64,000 bases of DNA from Manis javanica (lineage: Eukaryota; Chordata; Mammalia; Pholidota; Manidae), in NCBI RefSeq assembly GCF_040802235.1, contig NC_133167.1, positions 9,974,501 through 10,038,500 on the forward strand, read 5' to 3'. Positions 8,846-22,690 of this stretch are shown piece by piece. The position numbers and the translations under genes were made by a program. The first letter of the stretch is position 1. Each line of letters opens with the position of its first letter. The notes under the pieces were generated by a model that worked only from the letters and a program-made list of their open reading frames with translations, searched no databases and was not told where the DNA came from.

Positions 8846-11405
8846 CAGCATACTCAGCAGGATCCAGAGCAAGTACCCGGGACCCTGGCACCACAAGGAC
8901 AGATGCAAAGTATGCCCAAGACAGCAGGGCCCTCGGATGTCTCCACCTGAGGCCTCCAGAGCTCAGGCAGTAGGTCCTTCTGGGTCTGAACCTCCCTGAC
9001 TTCGGTTGAGGTTCAGACCAGACCAAGTCATTTATTTAGGGTTTTCTGGGTATAGTCATCTCCGTCCTCTTCCATTTTGGAAGGATTCTGCCTCTACCCC
9101 CTCTACCCACAGATAGGAGGTACAAGTTGAAGGTTTTTCTATCTCTGTCATTTAAAAAGAGGTTCAAGTTTAAAGACAGACAATCGGCTCATCTTGTTCT
9201 GAGAAAAATAATGGAGATATACCTCCGTCAAGGACCCCAGCTGGTTTTATGTTTGTTTCATCCCTATGGACCACCCCTCTGTAAATGTTTAACAATGAAT
9301 CCATGTCATCCGGGATGATATAAGACTACATTAGCCAAAACGAGGAATATTTGAGATCTCCAAATTGGTTTATTTGCATGCACAATCAGAAAGAGGATAT
9401 GAGACCAAACAAAATGAAAGGCAAGCTTATTTTAACTGGTACCTAGAGGCTTCTGAATGCAATGCTGACAAAATTGTTTCCCTCCAGGCTGTTTAATCAG
9501 AAACTTCCTGAGACTCGCTTTGAAAAACTCACTGAGCCTTCTGAGCTCGCTATGGCAGATTTGGTTTTCCCCTTCCCTCTCCTGCACACCAACTCTAAAT
9601 CCTTATTTTTGTCTCTTAAAACTACAAAACCAGAAATATGGCTATTTTTATCAATGTCCATCTGTCCCTATTCTTCTCAAAATGCTTATAGATATTATAA
9701 AAGATCAGGATATTGAAATGGAATTGTCCTATACTTAAGGAAGAAAATTTTAAACAGCAATTACTACAAAACTCTTAAAAAACAAAATAAAACTTGCCAT
9801 ATTTCTCTTGAAGCTGTAAGTCTTATCATGTCTTTGAAATATAAATATAGCCCACTGTGGCCAGAAACTTGGGGGGGGAGTATAGGGGAAGGAAAAGGCT
9901 TTTTTGAAAACACAAACTCCTGAGAGGGCTCTTATGTCCAGACTCTAATACCTCTGATAATAGATAAATATGCCCCCAAACTCCTCCTTGCTGAAAAATT
10001 GGGTACATTCTTTGCAGCTTTGTTATATAAATATTCTACCCCCATTTTCTCTATGACTTGAGCCATTCTTTAAAATGCAAACTTTAAGGAAAAGTTTCTC
10101 ATCAAAAGGAAACAAAAAGGGAAGAGAGAAAGAAGGAATATTTGAAAATAAGGCCTATAATGTCCTTTCCACAAATATTAATAAAAACACAAGCTGTAAA
10201 AAAAAAAGCTATAAAGTCTATGTGTTTGTATGTGTCCATGTTATAAGTGTTATATATATTTCTATCTCTGGATAATATTACTAACATTAATTTGTAAGAG
10301 AGCTCTATTTAATTGGCTTAAAGAAAATTTAGTGCTTATTTAAATTTAGTATTCATAAAAATTCTCAAAAAAAATGAAAACAATCCAAATAAACTTCAGA
10401 TTCACATGATCTGGGAAAATATTAAGTATTAAAGCTAATTTAAAGTTGTTCATTTAATTAAAATAGGCATATCTCAAACATTATCAGCATTAAAATTAAA
10501 ACTTTTATTCTCCTTGAGTTTATTTAAAGTCAAATGGGTTGAAGTTATTTCTGTTATAAAATATTTTCCAAAAATAAAAAAAATAGCTTGGAAAAATGAC
10601 TGACTGATGTCTCTCAAGGTTTCTATGGGTAATCTAAAAATAATTATGTGAACAAGTAATTCAAATAAATATAAGCAAGATAAAAAGGTTTATGGTAAAG
10701 TTTTGACATAATTTCCCCAAATCTTTTTGATAACCCCAAACTTTAAAGTTTTGCTAAATTAGGTTAAATGATAAGTTAAATTCATCAAATATCTAAGCCA
10801 TTGCCAAATAAGATAACATAATGAAACATTAAGTATTGAACATAGGTTCACCTACTTTGGGAGTTTTAATTTTCACAGAGAGACAAGGGATATTTGGGTC
10901 TGTTAATAAACATGTTTATGCCACATTAGGAAATATCCATTATGAGGAAAATCCACTTCTAAAAATTTTTTGAAATGTGTTTATCAGGTTGCTAATCTCC
11001 TCCAGGATGCTAATTCATGACAAGCAGTTCACAATTGCCTGCTTCCTAGCTTTGGCTGAAAAGCAAAATTATAAATAGCTAGAAAATTGGAAGATGAACT
11101 GAGATGAGAAGGACATGTCCACTCATCTGCTAGCTTTGGGGCAGGCAGACCCCGGGGGGCGGCATAATAAGGTGGAGGCCTTAATGTGTTATTTTGCACT
11201 TGTGGCAAAGCCTGATTCGGATGCTAAGAGACAGAACAAAGAATGGAGGATGTTCCGAGGACTGATGAGAAAAATGAATTAAGGTTTTTAAGGGTTAAAG
11301 AAAATAGAATGTGTGTTGTTAAGAAAAGAAGGTATGAAAAATGGAGGTACATTTTTGTTGAAGGAGAAAAAACGTAATTTTGTCCTAAAATAAAATGATT
11401 GTTCC
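8846..11405 (+). mobile_element. Internal remnant between the two LTR ends
   Basis: AT-rich sequence with many short stops in all frames; no gag, pol or env domain could be recognised and the longest frames are under 90 codons. Its position between two related LTR ends suggests decayed internal retroviral sequence, but two independent insertions are also possible. Confidence 0.4.
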
Positions 11406-11407
11406 AG

Positions 11408-11560
11408 AATAAGCCTCCTCCATTTTATAATCTGGTGGAACATGGTTCAAGTGCACTTGCACCTGTTTTCCCAGGGCTGCGCTCCTAACAAACCCTGAAT
11501 AAAACCATCTCGTTTAACCTGACATCTTTGCTTCATTACTTGTTCATTCTTGCCAAGGTG
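11408..11560 (+). mobile_element. Second, partial LTR end of the same family
   Basis: It shares aagcctcctccattt, gctcctaacaaa, ctgaataaaacc and gtttaacctg in the same order as 8701-8830, with AATAAA at 11498-11503. Most of the upstream (U3) part seems missing. The differences between the two copies indicate great age. Confidence 0.6.
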
Positions 11561-12540
11561 AATTTCCATTAGGAAGACCATCAACAGGAAAAGATAGCTA
11601 GCCAGACTGTCAATTCCCTGTAAGAAATTTGGCCTAAGTCCCTAAATCGGACTTTCTCAAACCTCAGCAATTCCCGTGTTATCCTCACAACTGTGGGCCA
11701 CATCTCTTGATAACTTCCATGCCTCCATACCTAAGAGTTTTCTTCAAATTCTTATAATTTCTCTAAATTGACTCACTTGTTTTATGTCATGTTTTAAAAT
11801 GTAATCTAAAGGAATATTTTTATTAACACTGTAAGTTAAATTTTCCTATCATTTTCAACAGAGAGCAGCAAGTATCTATAAAAATAAATGAGATTTTTGA
11901 AAATGCTATTGGATTACTCAATGCCACTGCCTGCCAAAGACTGCAAAACAAGGGTCTTCCCTTTCATTAAAAAAAATAAACCGGCCACCATTAGAAATTT
12001 TCAAGACAGGCTAGCCCCCAACTGAACCTTTTTACTTCATGTACTCAGAAGATTGGAGGTGTCATTGAAATGGAAAAGCCTTTTTTCCTAAGTGATACAA
12101 GTGAACCTACTAATGGGCAGCCCATAAAAATCATCGCATCCTCCAGCAGTAAGCATCCCACACTTGGAAAAGTGGAAACCAGATGAAACCTAAGATCTCT
12201 TCCAGCTCAAACTTTCCCCTAATTATTAAGACTCTGGAAAAGGTCTAAGTAGGGAGGGGCAAAGGGTGTATCTGCAGAAACCAGGTAGTCTTTAGTAGAT
12301 TTTGTTCACCTGTATTATCGCATATGCTCATGCCATTTAAACTGAGGCCTTTGGAAAAATAACTTTACAGTGGAGAAATATGGTAGATACCACTTAACCA
12401 TGTGATCAAAGTTAACATTACCGATACTGGGGCAGAATGACATCGTACCCCCTGTTACAATGCACTGGAAAGGACTCGGTGATTCTCTGGAATTCCAGCC
12501 CACGAGGCATTCATTACCTATCTCTAGTCATAAGGAAACA
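11561..12540. other. Intergenic, nothing recognised
   Basis: AT-rich sequence without an exon, RNA gene or clear repeat boundary. Confidence 0.3.
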
Positions 12541-12544
12541 TGAA

Positions 12545-13075
12545 GTCGACCCAAATTGAAGAAATTGTACAAAATAACTGTCAAGGTCAGGAAAGAAATA
12601 GACAGACTTGAAAAACTACAGCAGATTAAAGGACACTAAAGAGAACAACCAAATGTGCCAAGTGATCTCGGATCCTGGCCCAGAAAAGAAAGTAGCTATA
12701 AAGGACATAATTGGGACAACTGGTTAAAATTGGAATAGGGATTGTGGTTTAGATGATCTTATATTAATTTATGTCCTATGAAGTTGCCTGATTTGGGTCA
12801 TTACACTGTAGTTGTGTAACAGAACACCCCCATCCTTGGGAAACACACTGATTTATTTAGGGGTAAAGGGGTATCATACCTGCAATCAACTCTCAAATGG
12901 TTTTAAAAACAATTTTAGGTTAAGTATAGATGTGTGCATTTGGATAGGTAAGCAGTTAAGAAATTATAGAGTCAGCGAGCAAAATGTTGAATCTAGCAAA
13001 GGGTTCTTTTTGAGGAGTTCCTAGTATTACTGCAACTTCTCCATACATATGAAATTATTACAAAATAAAAAGTGG
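12545..13075 (+). repeat. Old L1 3' end
   Basis: The passage gacttgaaaaactacagcag, ggatcctggcccagaaaaga, caaaatgttgaatctagca and gaaattattacaaaataaaaag is a typical ancient L1 3' end with a terminal A-rich motif. Related to the fragment at the window's left edge. Confidence 0.55.
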
Positions 13076-14210
13076 CCTTCATTTCCCACAGTGAAAGCCA
13101 GGCTTCAGAATATTCCAGGAAATAATCACAATCACAGAACTATCTGACTCCACTTTTGTTAAGTGAGCTCCAAGTTCAAGGTCACTTCCTGTATCACCCC
13201 CAATTCCACCTCCATCTTCCTCTAGTTATGGGACTAAGAGCCTACAGCATCATTACCTACCCTTCACCACTCCCTCCGTTTCCAACAGCTCCTGGCCCTG
13301 CTAAGTGGCCCTTTTATTCCTGTTTCAGGTGGAAGATTTTATCTATTTCCTTGAACCAAACTTTTATGGGTTGTCCTTTTGCTTCTTAAAAAAAGCAGCT
13401 CTGCAGCTTTTGACATCTGACACTGGGCTCAAAGAGTTTAAGCCAAGTTCTCCCACATATCCAGAGCCTCCATTGCCAACTCTGGGACACAGGCCCTTGG
13501 TGCTGAGGTCCAGTATTCTCACGGCCCATTCCTACCAGTGGTCAGCAGCCCTCACCTCCATCTTTGCTTGAGAGTCATTTATCTGGACCTCCAAACACCC
13601 TGACTGCCTATTCAGTTTCCAAAGTTCTTCTGCCTAAGTCCTCTCTGCTAGTAGGACTCCTAATGTTCTGACCTGATAGCCCAGACTCCTTGTTGTAAGT
13701 ACCCAATGTAACTCCCCTTGACCCCTTTCTAGGAAGGTATAGGATTGTATGCAAATGAAACATTTCTCTTTTGGCCTTGACTTAGGTTGGGGTGAAAGCC
13801 TGGCTTAATTGACTCTGCATCTACTCATTCCCAGCAAATCACTGTTGCATTCTAAGTGACCCCAGTCCAGAGCCATCAATTAGGAATGATGTACAGACAT
13901 CTGCAAAAACAAAGCTCCCATGTTGCTCAGGCGATGGGTGCTCATCCTGCTGTGTGGCTGACGGGGTATAACTTCCTCACAGGGCCACTGTAGAGTGCAT
14001 CCCTAAAAGTTGTAATACTTTTAATCAATTCACAGGATTCTGTGTTGACCTGCCCACTGATTCATGAGATCAATCGTTGTCATTCACTATGAATCTACAC
14101 ATATAAATGTAATATTTGACTCTGGGTATTTTTCCCACTGAGACCTGCCTCAAACAACCAGAAACTAAAAAATGAGCAGCATTAATTTTATTCCCCCAAA
14201 CCTACCCTGT
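13076..14210. other. Intergenic, nothing recognised
   Basis: Moderate GC, no exon structure or repeat recognised. Short open frames have no recognisable domain. Confidence 0.3.
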
Positions 14211-14214
14211 CTGT

Positions 14215-14425
14215 GGCATTGAAGCCACTGTGCTCCGTTCTCACAGTGCATCCCTGGACCAGTAGCATCAGTACCAACTGGAAACTTGTTAGAAGTGCAG
14301 ATTGTTGCCTCTCTGCATCCCTATGGAATAGAAATGCTGGTGATGAAGCCCCAAAATCTGTGTTTGAACAAGCTTTCCTGGTGATTCTAATGAATGATGA
14401 ACTCTGAGAACCGCTGCCCTAGTGA
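14215..14425 (+). mobile_element. MER5-like hAT-Charlie DNA transposon remnant
   Basis: The order ggaccagtagcatcagtacc, aacttgttagaagtgcagatt, ctgtgtttgaacaagctttcc, gtgattctaatg, tctgagaaccgctg follows a short non-autonomous hAT element of the MER5 type. The near-palindromic ends (gttctca / tgagaac) fit. Confidence 0.6.
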
Positions 14426-17400
14426 AACACGTTACATTGTCTTGGCCACCCAGTGACACTGCGTGTCCTCCTCCTACAATCAGGCTTTGTGGTTATTCTG
14501 AAGAGCCCTTCCCGATCACCAGGGACAATCAGCTGGTTGCTCAGCCACAGCCAAGGATGTGACTAAGATGCGGAAACCATGTGGGGAGAAACTTGAATGC
14601 TGTACCTGATTGGGCTTCCAATGCCTCCGTACGCGAGGAGAGACCAATGAGTATCGGACTGGAGGAGGGATAGGAAGGTCCCTGGGAAGAAGGGCAGGAG
14701 GCAGGGGACTCTCTACAAGTGGGAGAGAGTGAGAAGGATGGCGAGGATGAAGGGAGGAAGGCAGCAGTTGTTCTGGGGGGTCCCAAGTCAGCATTGATGG
14801 GGGCCAGGGGCAGGGCTTCCAGCCACAGCAGGCTTGGTTCCGTCTGACCCAGCACCTCCTGAGCAGAGCTGTAGCATCAGTGAGACACTGTATTACTAGT
14901 CTCTGGGGACCTCAATGGGAACAGTAGATAAAAAGGAGAGATTCAGTTCTCTCCTGGAGAGAAAGACAATAAAGAGATCTGAGTGTTCAGTGCCTGGAGG
15001 TGGAGGTCAGCCATGCCACCCAGTTAGCAGTGGCCCTACCTTGGCAGGGCCCCAAGAAGGGGGGCTGCATCAGTGAGGGGCACACTGATGACACGTCACA
15101 GTCTACCTTCTTCCCGTGCCTGCCTCCAGAGTGATGCCTGACTCACAAAGAATCTGATCTTCCCTGGAACCAGAGAACCAGTGGGACCAGGAACCACTAG
15201 CTGAATCATCCAGTAAGTATGTGCTGAGGACCTACATGTGCCGGGCATGTTCCAGGCACAAGGTATCTAATTCTGATAGAATATTTCAGGGAAATCATCC
15301 ATAGAATCCAACTTCAGGTGAACTTGAAACTATCATATTTATGGAGAGGGGGCATGTCTCTAGGTGTGACCACATTTACATTCACTGACTTACTACTGGG
15401 ACATGCAGGTCACACTAGCAGGGCTGTTAAGTAAGGGTTTTGCCACTTGTAATTCTTTAGAACAGAATACCTGACTTGACCATCTCCCAGCCCCGCGATC
15501 TTGAGCAAGATCCGTAACCTCGATGGCTTCAGTTTCCTCATCAGAATGATAGGAATGATCCCAGTATCCAGTTAAAAGAGCTGTTATCACTAAATCTGGC
15601 TCATTCAGAAACACTGCTAGTACCAAGGGTGGTGACAATAACAATTAGCATTTATAATCTTAAGGTGGTTTGTCTGAAATTGGGAAAAGGGTGTATTCAT
15701 ATTGTTACCATTTAAATTGATCATCTATATCAGCAATTATCCTGGTAATAGCTACACTCAATTTGGAGTCCTTTGTATGATACCTGACAACAGGTGTACC
15801 TTAGTAGTTATATTAATTAGTATTAGGATAGTTAGTACAAATATTAAAACCAGTTTACATTCCTTTGGGAATAACTACCTTCTCTGTAGATCTAAACTAA
15901 TCTGTCTTTTTAAAGAAATAGCCTATGAGGTTAAAAGTGGGGAAAGGGTTCTACATCTTAACAAGTCCAGAGGTAGTCCAGGGAAGAATAATCAAGGTAT
16001 AAAAGGATCTGAGAATGTCCAGAACATGAACAAGGGGACCTGGGGTTGGCATGACCCTACTTTCCTTTCCTGGCATATCGTCCTCCATTGACGCTTGATG
16101 GTTGGGAAGCTGGACTATCCATTTGCAATAGAAAGAAACTGCTTGTGTGCAGGTGGAGGGCAGGGCTAAGAGCCAGATACACAGAGACAGATGTCAACTC
16201 AATATAAGAATCTTTGTGCCAGCATATCCAGTAATGGACGAGGCTATCTCAAAAGTACTGAGCATTTCCCAGCATGGGAAGTGTTCTTGCTGAGCCAGTT
16301 TGACCAGTTTCCAGGATTTCTGTAGAACACAGCCTGAAATTGGATGAGAGACAAGACTAGATAAGAGGTCCATTTTCCCCTTCAATGCCACGATTCTATG
16401 ATTTTGTGCTGTCTGTGTGTTTTCACAGGACAATTAATGTGAAAAAGTGAACAGCAGTGGATTGCTGGTTTGAAGACAGAAGTTCCAATCCTGGCCTCCC
16501 CATCAATGGCATTTACAGGGTCCTTTGTTCTGGTAACCCTCGGTTGTGCATCTGCAAATTGTTCCCTTTTGTTCCATTCAGCTACAGCAAACCAGGCTAG
16601 CACATTCGTGCTCCAGGTAGTCATTCTTGTCATTCCTTCCACCTGACAAGCCTTCCACTTCATCTGTTTTAAGGTCTTGCCAGGCTAAAATCACCTTCTC
16701 CACTTGCTCAATTCCATTTAATGCAATGGTATGCGGTGGGTATGGGTTTCACATCACAGACTCTGAAATATCTCCACCCAGCAATTCCTGCCTCAAGCCC
16801 CCGATTCCAAGTACTGCATGCGGCCACTTTCAGGTCAGGTCATGTGACCCCGTGGCTCCTCCGGCATTTCACGTTCAGAACTGCTACCTGCTTTTTCTTC
16901 CGCCCACAGAATTTCTTCCAAACTCCAGAGGGATCATACACAACAGCCACTTACTGATGGAGAACAACCACCGACGGAGAAAAGCCTGATATTCTCAGTC
17001 TTGGTCGTCCTTGGTCCTGTGCCCCTGATGGCTTTTATGACCCCCTCCCTGCTCATCAAGGTGTTCTATGCCGGCTTCACGCAGTCAGTTGCTGAGATGT
17101 ATCTACGCTCCTGCTTAGAGCCCAGCGGGAAAGTCTACCGCACACCACTTCTGCACGTCCTCTTCTAGGCCAGGGTCCCTGCAAGGCCTTCTGACTCTTT
17201 CCATATTAACTTCCGTGCTCCACCAGAGAGTCCTGAGAACTTCCAAATATCAAACTCCTGCTTGACCAAGAGAAACTAGGGGGTGCTGTCTAGTCGAGTA
17301 GGAGAGAAGTTTCCACCCAGTCTTCACCCATTTCTGTGATGCGTGAAATCTCCTCCCTAAGACTTGTCCGACTCCACTATCATCTCAGAGAAGCTTGGTA

Positions 17401-18120
17401 TCGTTCTTTCTACTTGGATCCCCAGACTCCAAAGACATCCTCTTCTACCCCCCCACACCTAAGTGCAGTGAACTGTCTCCATCCTTCCTCCCTCTACCCA
17501 GATGAAAAGGTCATTTTCTAAATCTGGTGGTAGTGGTGCTGGTGGTGGGGGACTGGCTTGGAAACAGTTAGCTGGTGCCCTCTGCCTGCTGGGACGGGCC
17601 GCTGCGAGCCTGATGAATAAACTGGCCGGCAGGAAAATGAGTCCAGCGGCGCTTTAGGAGTGCCGTCACTAGCACAAGCCATGCCTTTGAGCAGACTGTG
17701 ATCTGGGTTCGAGGTAATAACACACAATGTCCCTTCACCCTGCCAGGGCCTCTGAGGCCAGGCTTAGTGGGGGCGCTCTGCAGCTGGCCGGCCCAAGATT
17801 AGCACACGCCAGGTTCCCAACCCCTACCGTACCCCCACTCCTCCTCCCTGGCTGGGCTTGGTGAGCTGTCCAGACCGTCCACTGAACTCAGCAGGCCGCC
17901 ACAGTCCTCCACGTGAGCCCACGGGGCTGTTGATCCTTACAGCCTTGTTCACAGAAAAGCCTCTGCCCTCTCAGCTTCCCTCTTTGTCACGTACTCCCCC
18001 GGCAGTGCATCTGCTTGCAAGGTGCATTTCAACGCAGAAGTGGAGGAAAAGCATGTAACACGTGATTGGGTCAGAATCAAACTTTTAATGCTGTTGAGGA
18101 GTATGCCCCCCTGAAGGAGG
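14426..18120. other. Intergenic; no supportable gene
   Basis: It includes an L2/MIR-like scrap at 15200-15260 (gaggacctacatgtgccggg) and a possible MIR remnant near 16400-16600. The 120-130-codon open frames at 15702-16091 and 16627-16989 lack any recognisable domain or splice context. 17520-17900 is somewhat GC-richer, without CpG-island density. Confidence 0.3.
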
Positions 18121-18124
18121 CATC

Positions 18125-18335
18125 ATGGTTTAGAAAGGACACAAATATGGGTCAGAGGACTTTGCAGTTTGAATGCCAGTTCCACCACTTACTAGCAGAA
18201 CCACATTTTGAACCTCAGTTTGCTCCAGGTAGAACAGGAATAATAATAGTACCTCCTTCATGGGCTTCTGCAAATTAAATGATGTAGATTTGCAATGCAC
18301 TCTATATCCCTTTAAGTGTCCAGGCACCTAACATT
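18125..18335 (+). repeat. MIR SINE
   Basis: Classical MIR order: tttgaatgccagttccacc, acttactag, aacctcagtttgctc, gtacctccttcatggg, attaaatgatg, ccaggcacct. Confidence 0.75.
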
Positions 18336-19029
18336 TTTTAAACATTATCATTCTGTAATTGTTTGACTCTATTACTGAATTATCTACCTCTGGGATACAT
18401 ACATGCACAATATAGCTAACCAGTTATTTAAAATAAACTATCCCTTGGAGGGATTTTTAAAGTCGAGTGATGGTTATTTAGCTGCTAAATAGCCCATTGG
18501 CAGTAGGGGGCAGCAGTGCACCTATGTGATAAATGAGCAGTACCACTATTTCCTTTCAAATTCCTGAGCCTGGGTCAGACAATGGAGCCTGTGCAGAGAA
18601 TACGCCTTCCTTCTGGCTCCCTGAAATCTGTCTTTTAAGGTCATTCCCCAGATACACCAAAAAAGTATATAAGATAGATTCTTGCACGTTTCATCTTTTT
18701 ATAATTTTGTATCCATTCATGTATAATTCATTTGTCAAGGTTTTGTAAATTGCTTAGAAAGAATATTCAAACTTGGTGACCTAGATTTATTTGTTGTTTT
18801 CTATTGCACTTAACATTCCTTATGTGTTACTGCTGTTCTTAGTCACAATCTCATATATTTGCACATTAGTTTCCTTAGTCACAATTTCATATATTTGAAA
18901 GAAACCAAAAAAAATCAATTTTTAAATACACAATAAAATAGTGGTATTTGTAGGTAACATAGCAATAAGAAATCAAAACGTTTGGTTTGAACAGCCCTGC
19001 TAATAACTCCCCAGTATGCTAGCAATGGT

Positions 19030-19205
19030 AACAATAGCAATAATTAACATTAGCTCAATGCTTACTTTGTGCCAGGCACTAGGTTAAGTGTGTTAAACAA
19101 ATTCTTACCTGATTTAATTTTCACACAAAACCTCTGTGAGGTAAGGAGCAGAGTCCCCACCTTACAGATGATAAACTGAGGCTCTGAGAGGGTAAGAGAG
19201 CTTGA
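19030..19205 (-). repeat. MIR SINE, antisense
   Basis: gtgccaggcactaggttaa, then aaacctctgtgaggtaagga, then ttacagatgataaactgaggc and tctgagagggtaag: a MIR read in reverse. Confidence 0.75.
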
Positions 19206-22200
19206 GCTTCCGTCCCTCAGCATATGGCCTTTTTAAGTAGTTCTTTTAATGAGCTGACTTTTCTGCTTGCCTTTTAGCCTTTTTTTAACAACCTAAAATT
19301 CTTTTTTCTCTTACTTTTCATTTTAGCAATGCAGCATCTCACCACGAGTGAAGAATTGCTTATAATCCTCCTTCCCTGAGGTGAGACAGTGCCAACCCAG
19401 CAGCCACGGGCCCTGCGGGACTCACTGTGACACGGGACAAACTCTAGGCTGATGACAGCTTGGCCAGCTCTCAGGCAGGATTTTGGCTTCATGTGTGCCT
19501 ATTGAACTGAATGTGGGGTTGCTATAAAGTAATCTTTTGAAACAGAAAAGGAAAAAAATCAACCTGCCCTTATTTTCTTTTGTTTTCCATGGGAATATAT
19601 ACAAAAAAAAAAAAACTAAAAAAATAGAAGTCTTTGAGACCTAGAGTGCTATTATGATTGTTTCGCTCCCTGTTATCCTTTTTCCTAGGACTTAAATTCC
19701 CCTAAGTTGCCTGGCATCTCAGAATAGCACTATTTGTCAGTAATTACCAGAAAATGGAGCTGAGCATATCTCAACCGCTCTACTGTAAATGGGGCTCCAA
19801 ATCCCTTCCCCCTGCCTTCTTTTTCTTTGACCTCATTGACAGCCCCTTTCCTTCTCGAAGCTTCTTTGGCCTTCTCCTGTCTCTCTGATCTATTTGGTTC
19901 TTTCTTCTCAGCCCACATTGCTGTCTCCAGTTCACCTATGTCACAGCACTCTTTTCCCAAATCACCTCCTCTTCAGACTGCCCAGATTTCCTTTTCTCAT
20001 TTACCTCCTGTTTAGTCAGCTGGTAAGTCCTTCTATTTCCCAAGCTCTTACATGGCCCCTGTGGTAGATCCAGCAGGTTGGCTCAAATATCAGCCCTGTT
20101 TCTTCCCCCTGGTAGGTGGGCGAGCGGCTGCTGGGGACCGCAGACGTCCTCACAGCCCACGTTCCAGGTGTGGCCTGACCACCAGCAAAGTCTGTGCCAT
20201 GTGGAAGCAGACATATGTCGGACTGTGTGCGGCATGCAGCCAGCAAGCTCAGTCAGCCTCAGGGAAGCAGTGTAGTTCTTCTGCAACAGCTTTGCCAGCA
20301 TTTCCACGTCTGCTCTCTTAAGCTTCGTGGATGTTGAAAAATGGAGTGCTGGCCATCCAGAAGGTCTGCAGTCCTGTGGTCCCAGTAGCCCTCAGCTCTG
20401 CGCCGGTGTCCTGATTCCTTGCTCCCTGATCAGAGCAGAGCTGGCCGCAAACTTGTTTGACTACTTCTGCAATGTTGTTTTGGTAGATCTACCTGGAATT
20501 TCTGCTCAAAATCTGTTCTTCTAGCCCTCCAATGACTTGGAAAACTTCCTTTTCCCTGTTTTACTCACTTTCATGCAAACTAATATCCTTCCCAAGCATT
20601 AACTGGTAAGAAAGGTGATGAGAGGTAACACATTCTCCAAGATAAGAGTGTGGGAGTAACTACCTGAAATGCTTGAGTCAGTTGACCATTACAGGGTGAA
20701 ATACGGAGAAGCCACAGCATTAGGGACTTTGATTATCTCACCCGTCCACACGAGACCACGGTGGATTACTAGGTGAGAACACCAAGCTGATAAGACGGAC
20801 TGAGAAGGAAGGAGCAGGATCCCCGAAGACGGCCCATGGATGCAAATGATTCAAAGATAAACTCCATTAAATGCAAGGATCTGCCACCTCACAGGTACTT
20901 CTGGGAGACCAGTATTCTCAAGCTCATTGGGATAGATGCCTCCAGGAGAAAGGTAAGATGCTGCACTCTGCCCCCCATTCAACGAAGAGGCAAAACGCTT
21001 GGTGGGAATGTCAGGACACTTTGAGTTGAAAGCCTCTTCTACTTATTGAGTAACCTCTCAGGTAGCTCACACTGAACAGGACTGAGCCTCAGGAGGGTTC
21101 TCAATTCATCCAGGCTGCAATGGAAACAGCTCCACCGCTTGGTCCTTGTGAGTCGAAGAATGCTCGGGATGATGCCTAGAGCCTATGGGGGCTCTGAAAG
21201 AACAGTCACAGCTCACACCCCCTAGGTTTTAAGGAAAATCATGTCCTCTTCTTAAAGGAAATCTTTTGAAATATAGTTCTTAGTTTGCTGTAGGGCCCTG
21301 ATAGAGACTAAACACCCAACAGAAGGACCAGTTGGCCTTAGAGATGAAGGTGTTGTCTGGTTCATCAAACTGTAAGTCAGGGGTAACCAGCAGCACACTG
21401 TCAGTAAGAGGATGTGGAATTTATAGGGTCCAGGTGGAGGAGATTCTGAAGGAATAAATCAGTTGTACGAACAAAGCTTATACCCCTCGTGTGCCTACAT
21501 TATTGCACTAACATCTTTTCCTCTGCCCACACCTATGGCCACATGGGGAGCACCCATCAGTGGCCTGAAGGAAAAAAATTCAAATAGTTTAAATGTGACT
21601 TTAAGAGCTGAAAGAGAACTGCACAGTTATGGTCCCAGGCAAAGGTAGCCCCCCAAGGACAGTGGAGGATGGAAAACCATGCTAGAGACAGAACTTGGAA
21701 CAAAGTCCACTTTATATGGAGCAGGAAAGATGGTGTGGTTGTGAGCAATTGCTATAATTTGGACAATTGTTCAGGGATTTGGAAGGAAAAGATATTGCAA
21801 TTTGGTGACAAGTCTAGAGAAGAGAAAAGTGGAGCAGTGCCTCAGAATGAGCCACATTTTGAGAATATTTTTCTCCCATATGAACACTTGCCAAAGACCC
21901 CACTGGAGCGAAGGTTCTCAATCACCAAGAAAAAAAAAGTAAACTCAGATTGGAGCTGTCAGTCAGCCTCCAACCCACCAACGCTGCTTTTTGCTCAGTG
22001 GCTCATGAATAAAGTGGCTCCGGAGGCAGGGATGAAGGTAAGGCGTGGTCCAGAGAGAATTTCTTTTTGCCAAGGCTGGGCTGCCTCCAGCCACTGCCGA
22101 GAACCCAGATGACCCACAGCAGCAAGCAGCCTGGAGTCCCGTTCTTGTACAGGAGCCTAAGGAGCAGGCCGGCAGTGTGAGAAGGTTTATTATATCAGAA

Positions 22201-22355
22201 CTCCTTATTATATCAGAGCTCCATTATGGAAGGACAGAAAATTGCCCGAAGTGGAAAAAACAATTATGCTAGGTAAAAATATTGGTTCTCTACCTACCGT
22301 GCTCCCTCCTACAGCACAATCTGCTTCCTCATTCCTGTAGGCTGAATGAGTGCCC
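19206..22355. other. Intergenic; no supportable gene
   Basis: The 147-codon open frame at 21669-22112 has no recognisable domain, no strong start context and internal low-complexity; I do not count it as a gene. No RNA gene or clear repeat seen. Confidence 0.3.
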
Positions 22356-22359
22356 TGTG

Positions 22360-22690
22360 TGCATGCACACACAGAAGTCAGGTTGAAACCCAAGGCCCAA
22401 TGTGATGGCAGTAGGATATTGGGCCTTTGGGAGGTGATTAGGGCATGAGGGCAGAGCCTTATGAATGAGAGAAGTGCCCTTATGATCTCCTCATACTCCT
22501 GAGACAGCCGCCTGTCCTCTTTCCCCATGGGAGGACACAGCAAGAAGTCTGTAGTCCAGAAGAGGGCCCTCACCTGACTGTGCTGGCACCCTTGTCTTCC
22601 AGCCTCCAGACTCTGAAAAATAGATTTTTATTATTTATAAGCTGCCCAGTTGGTGGTATTGTGTTACAGCAGCCAAACAGTCTAAGACAT
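22360..22690 (+). mobile_element. MLT1-like (ERVL-MaLR) LTR
   Basis: The order ttgaaacccaaggcccaatg, gggcctttgggaggtgatta, gggcagagccttatgaatg, aggacacagcaagaag, cagcctccagactctg, ttataagctgcccagt, cagcagccaaacagtctaag is that of MLT1-type LTRs. Confidence 0.8.

Noticed and set aside
16627-16989. 120-codon open frame, plus strand
   Set aside because: Overlaps another open frame on the same strand, no domain, no conserved motif.
21669-22112. 147-codon open frame, plus strand
   Set aside because: No recognisable domain, no splice or promoter context, lysine runs and a random-looking composition; expected by chance in 64 kb.
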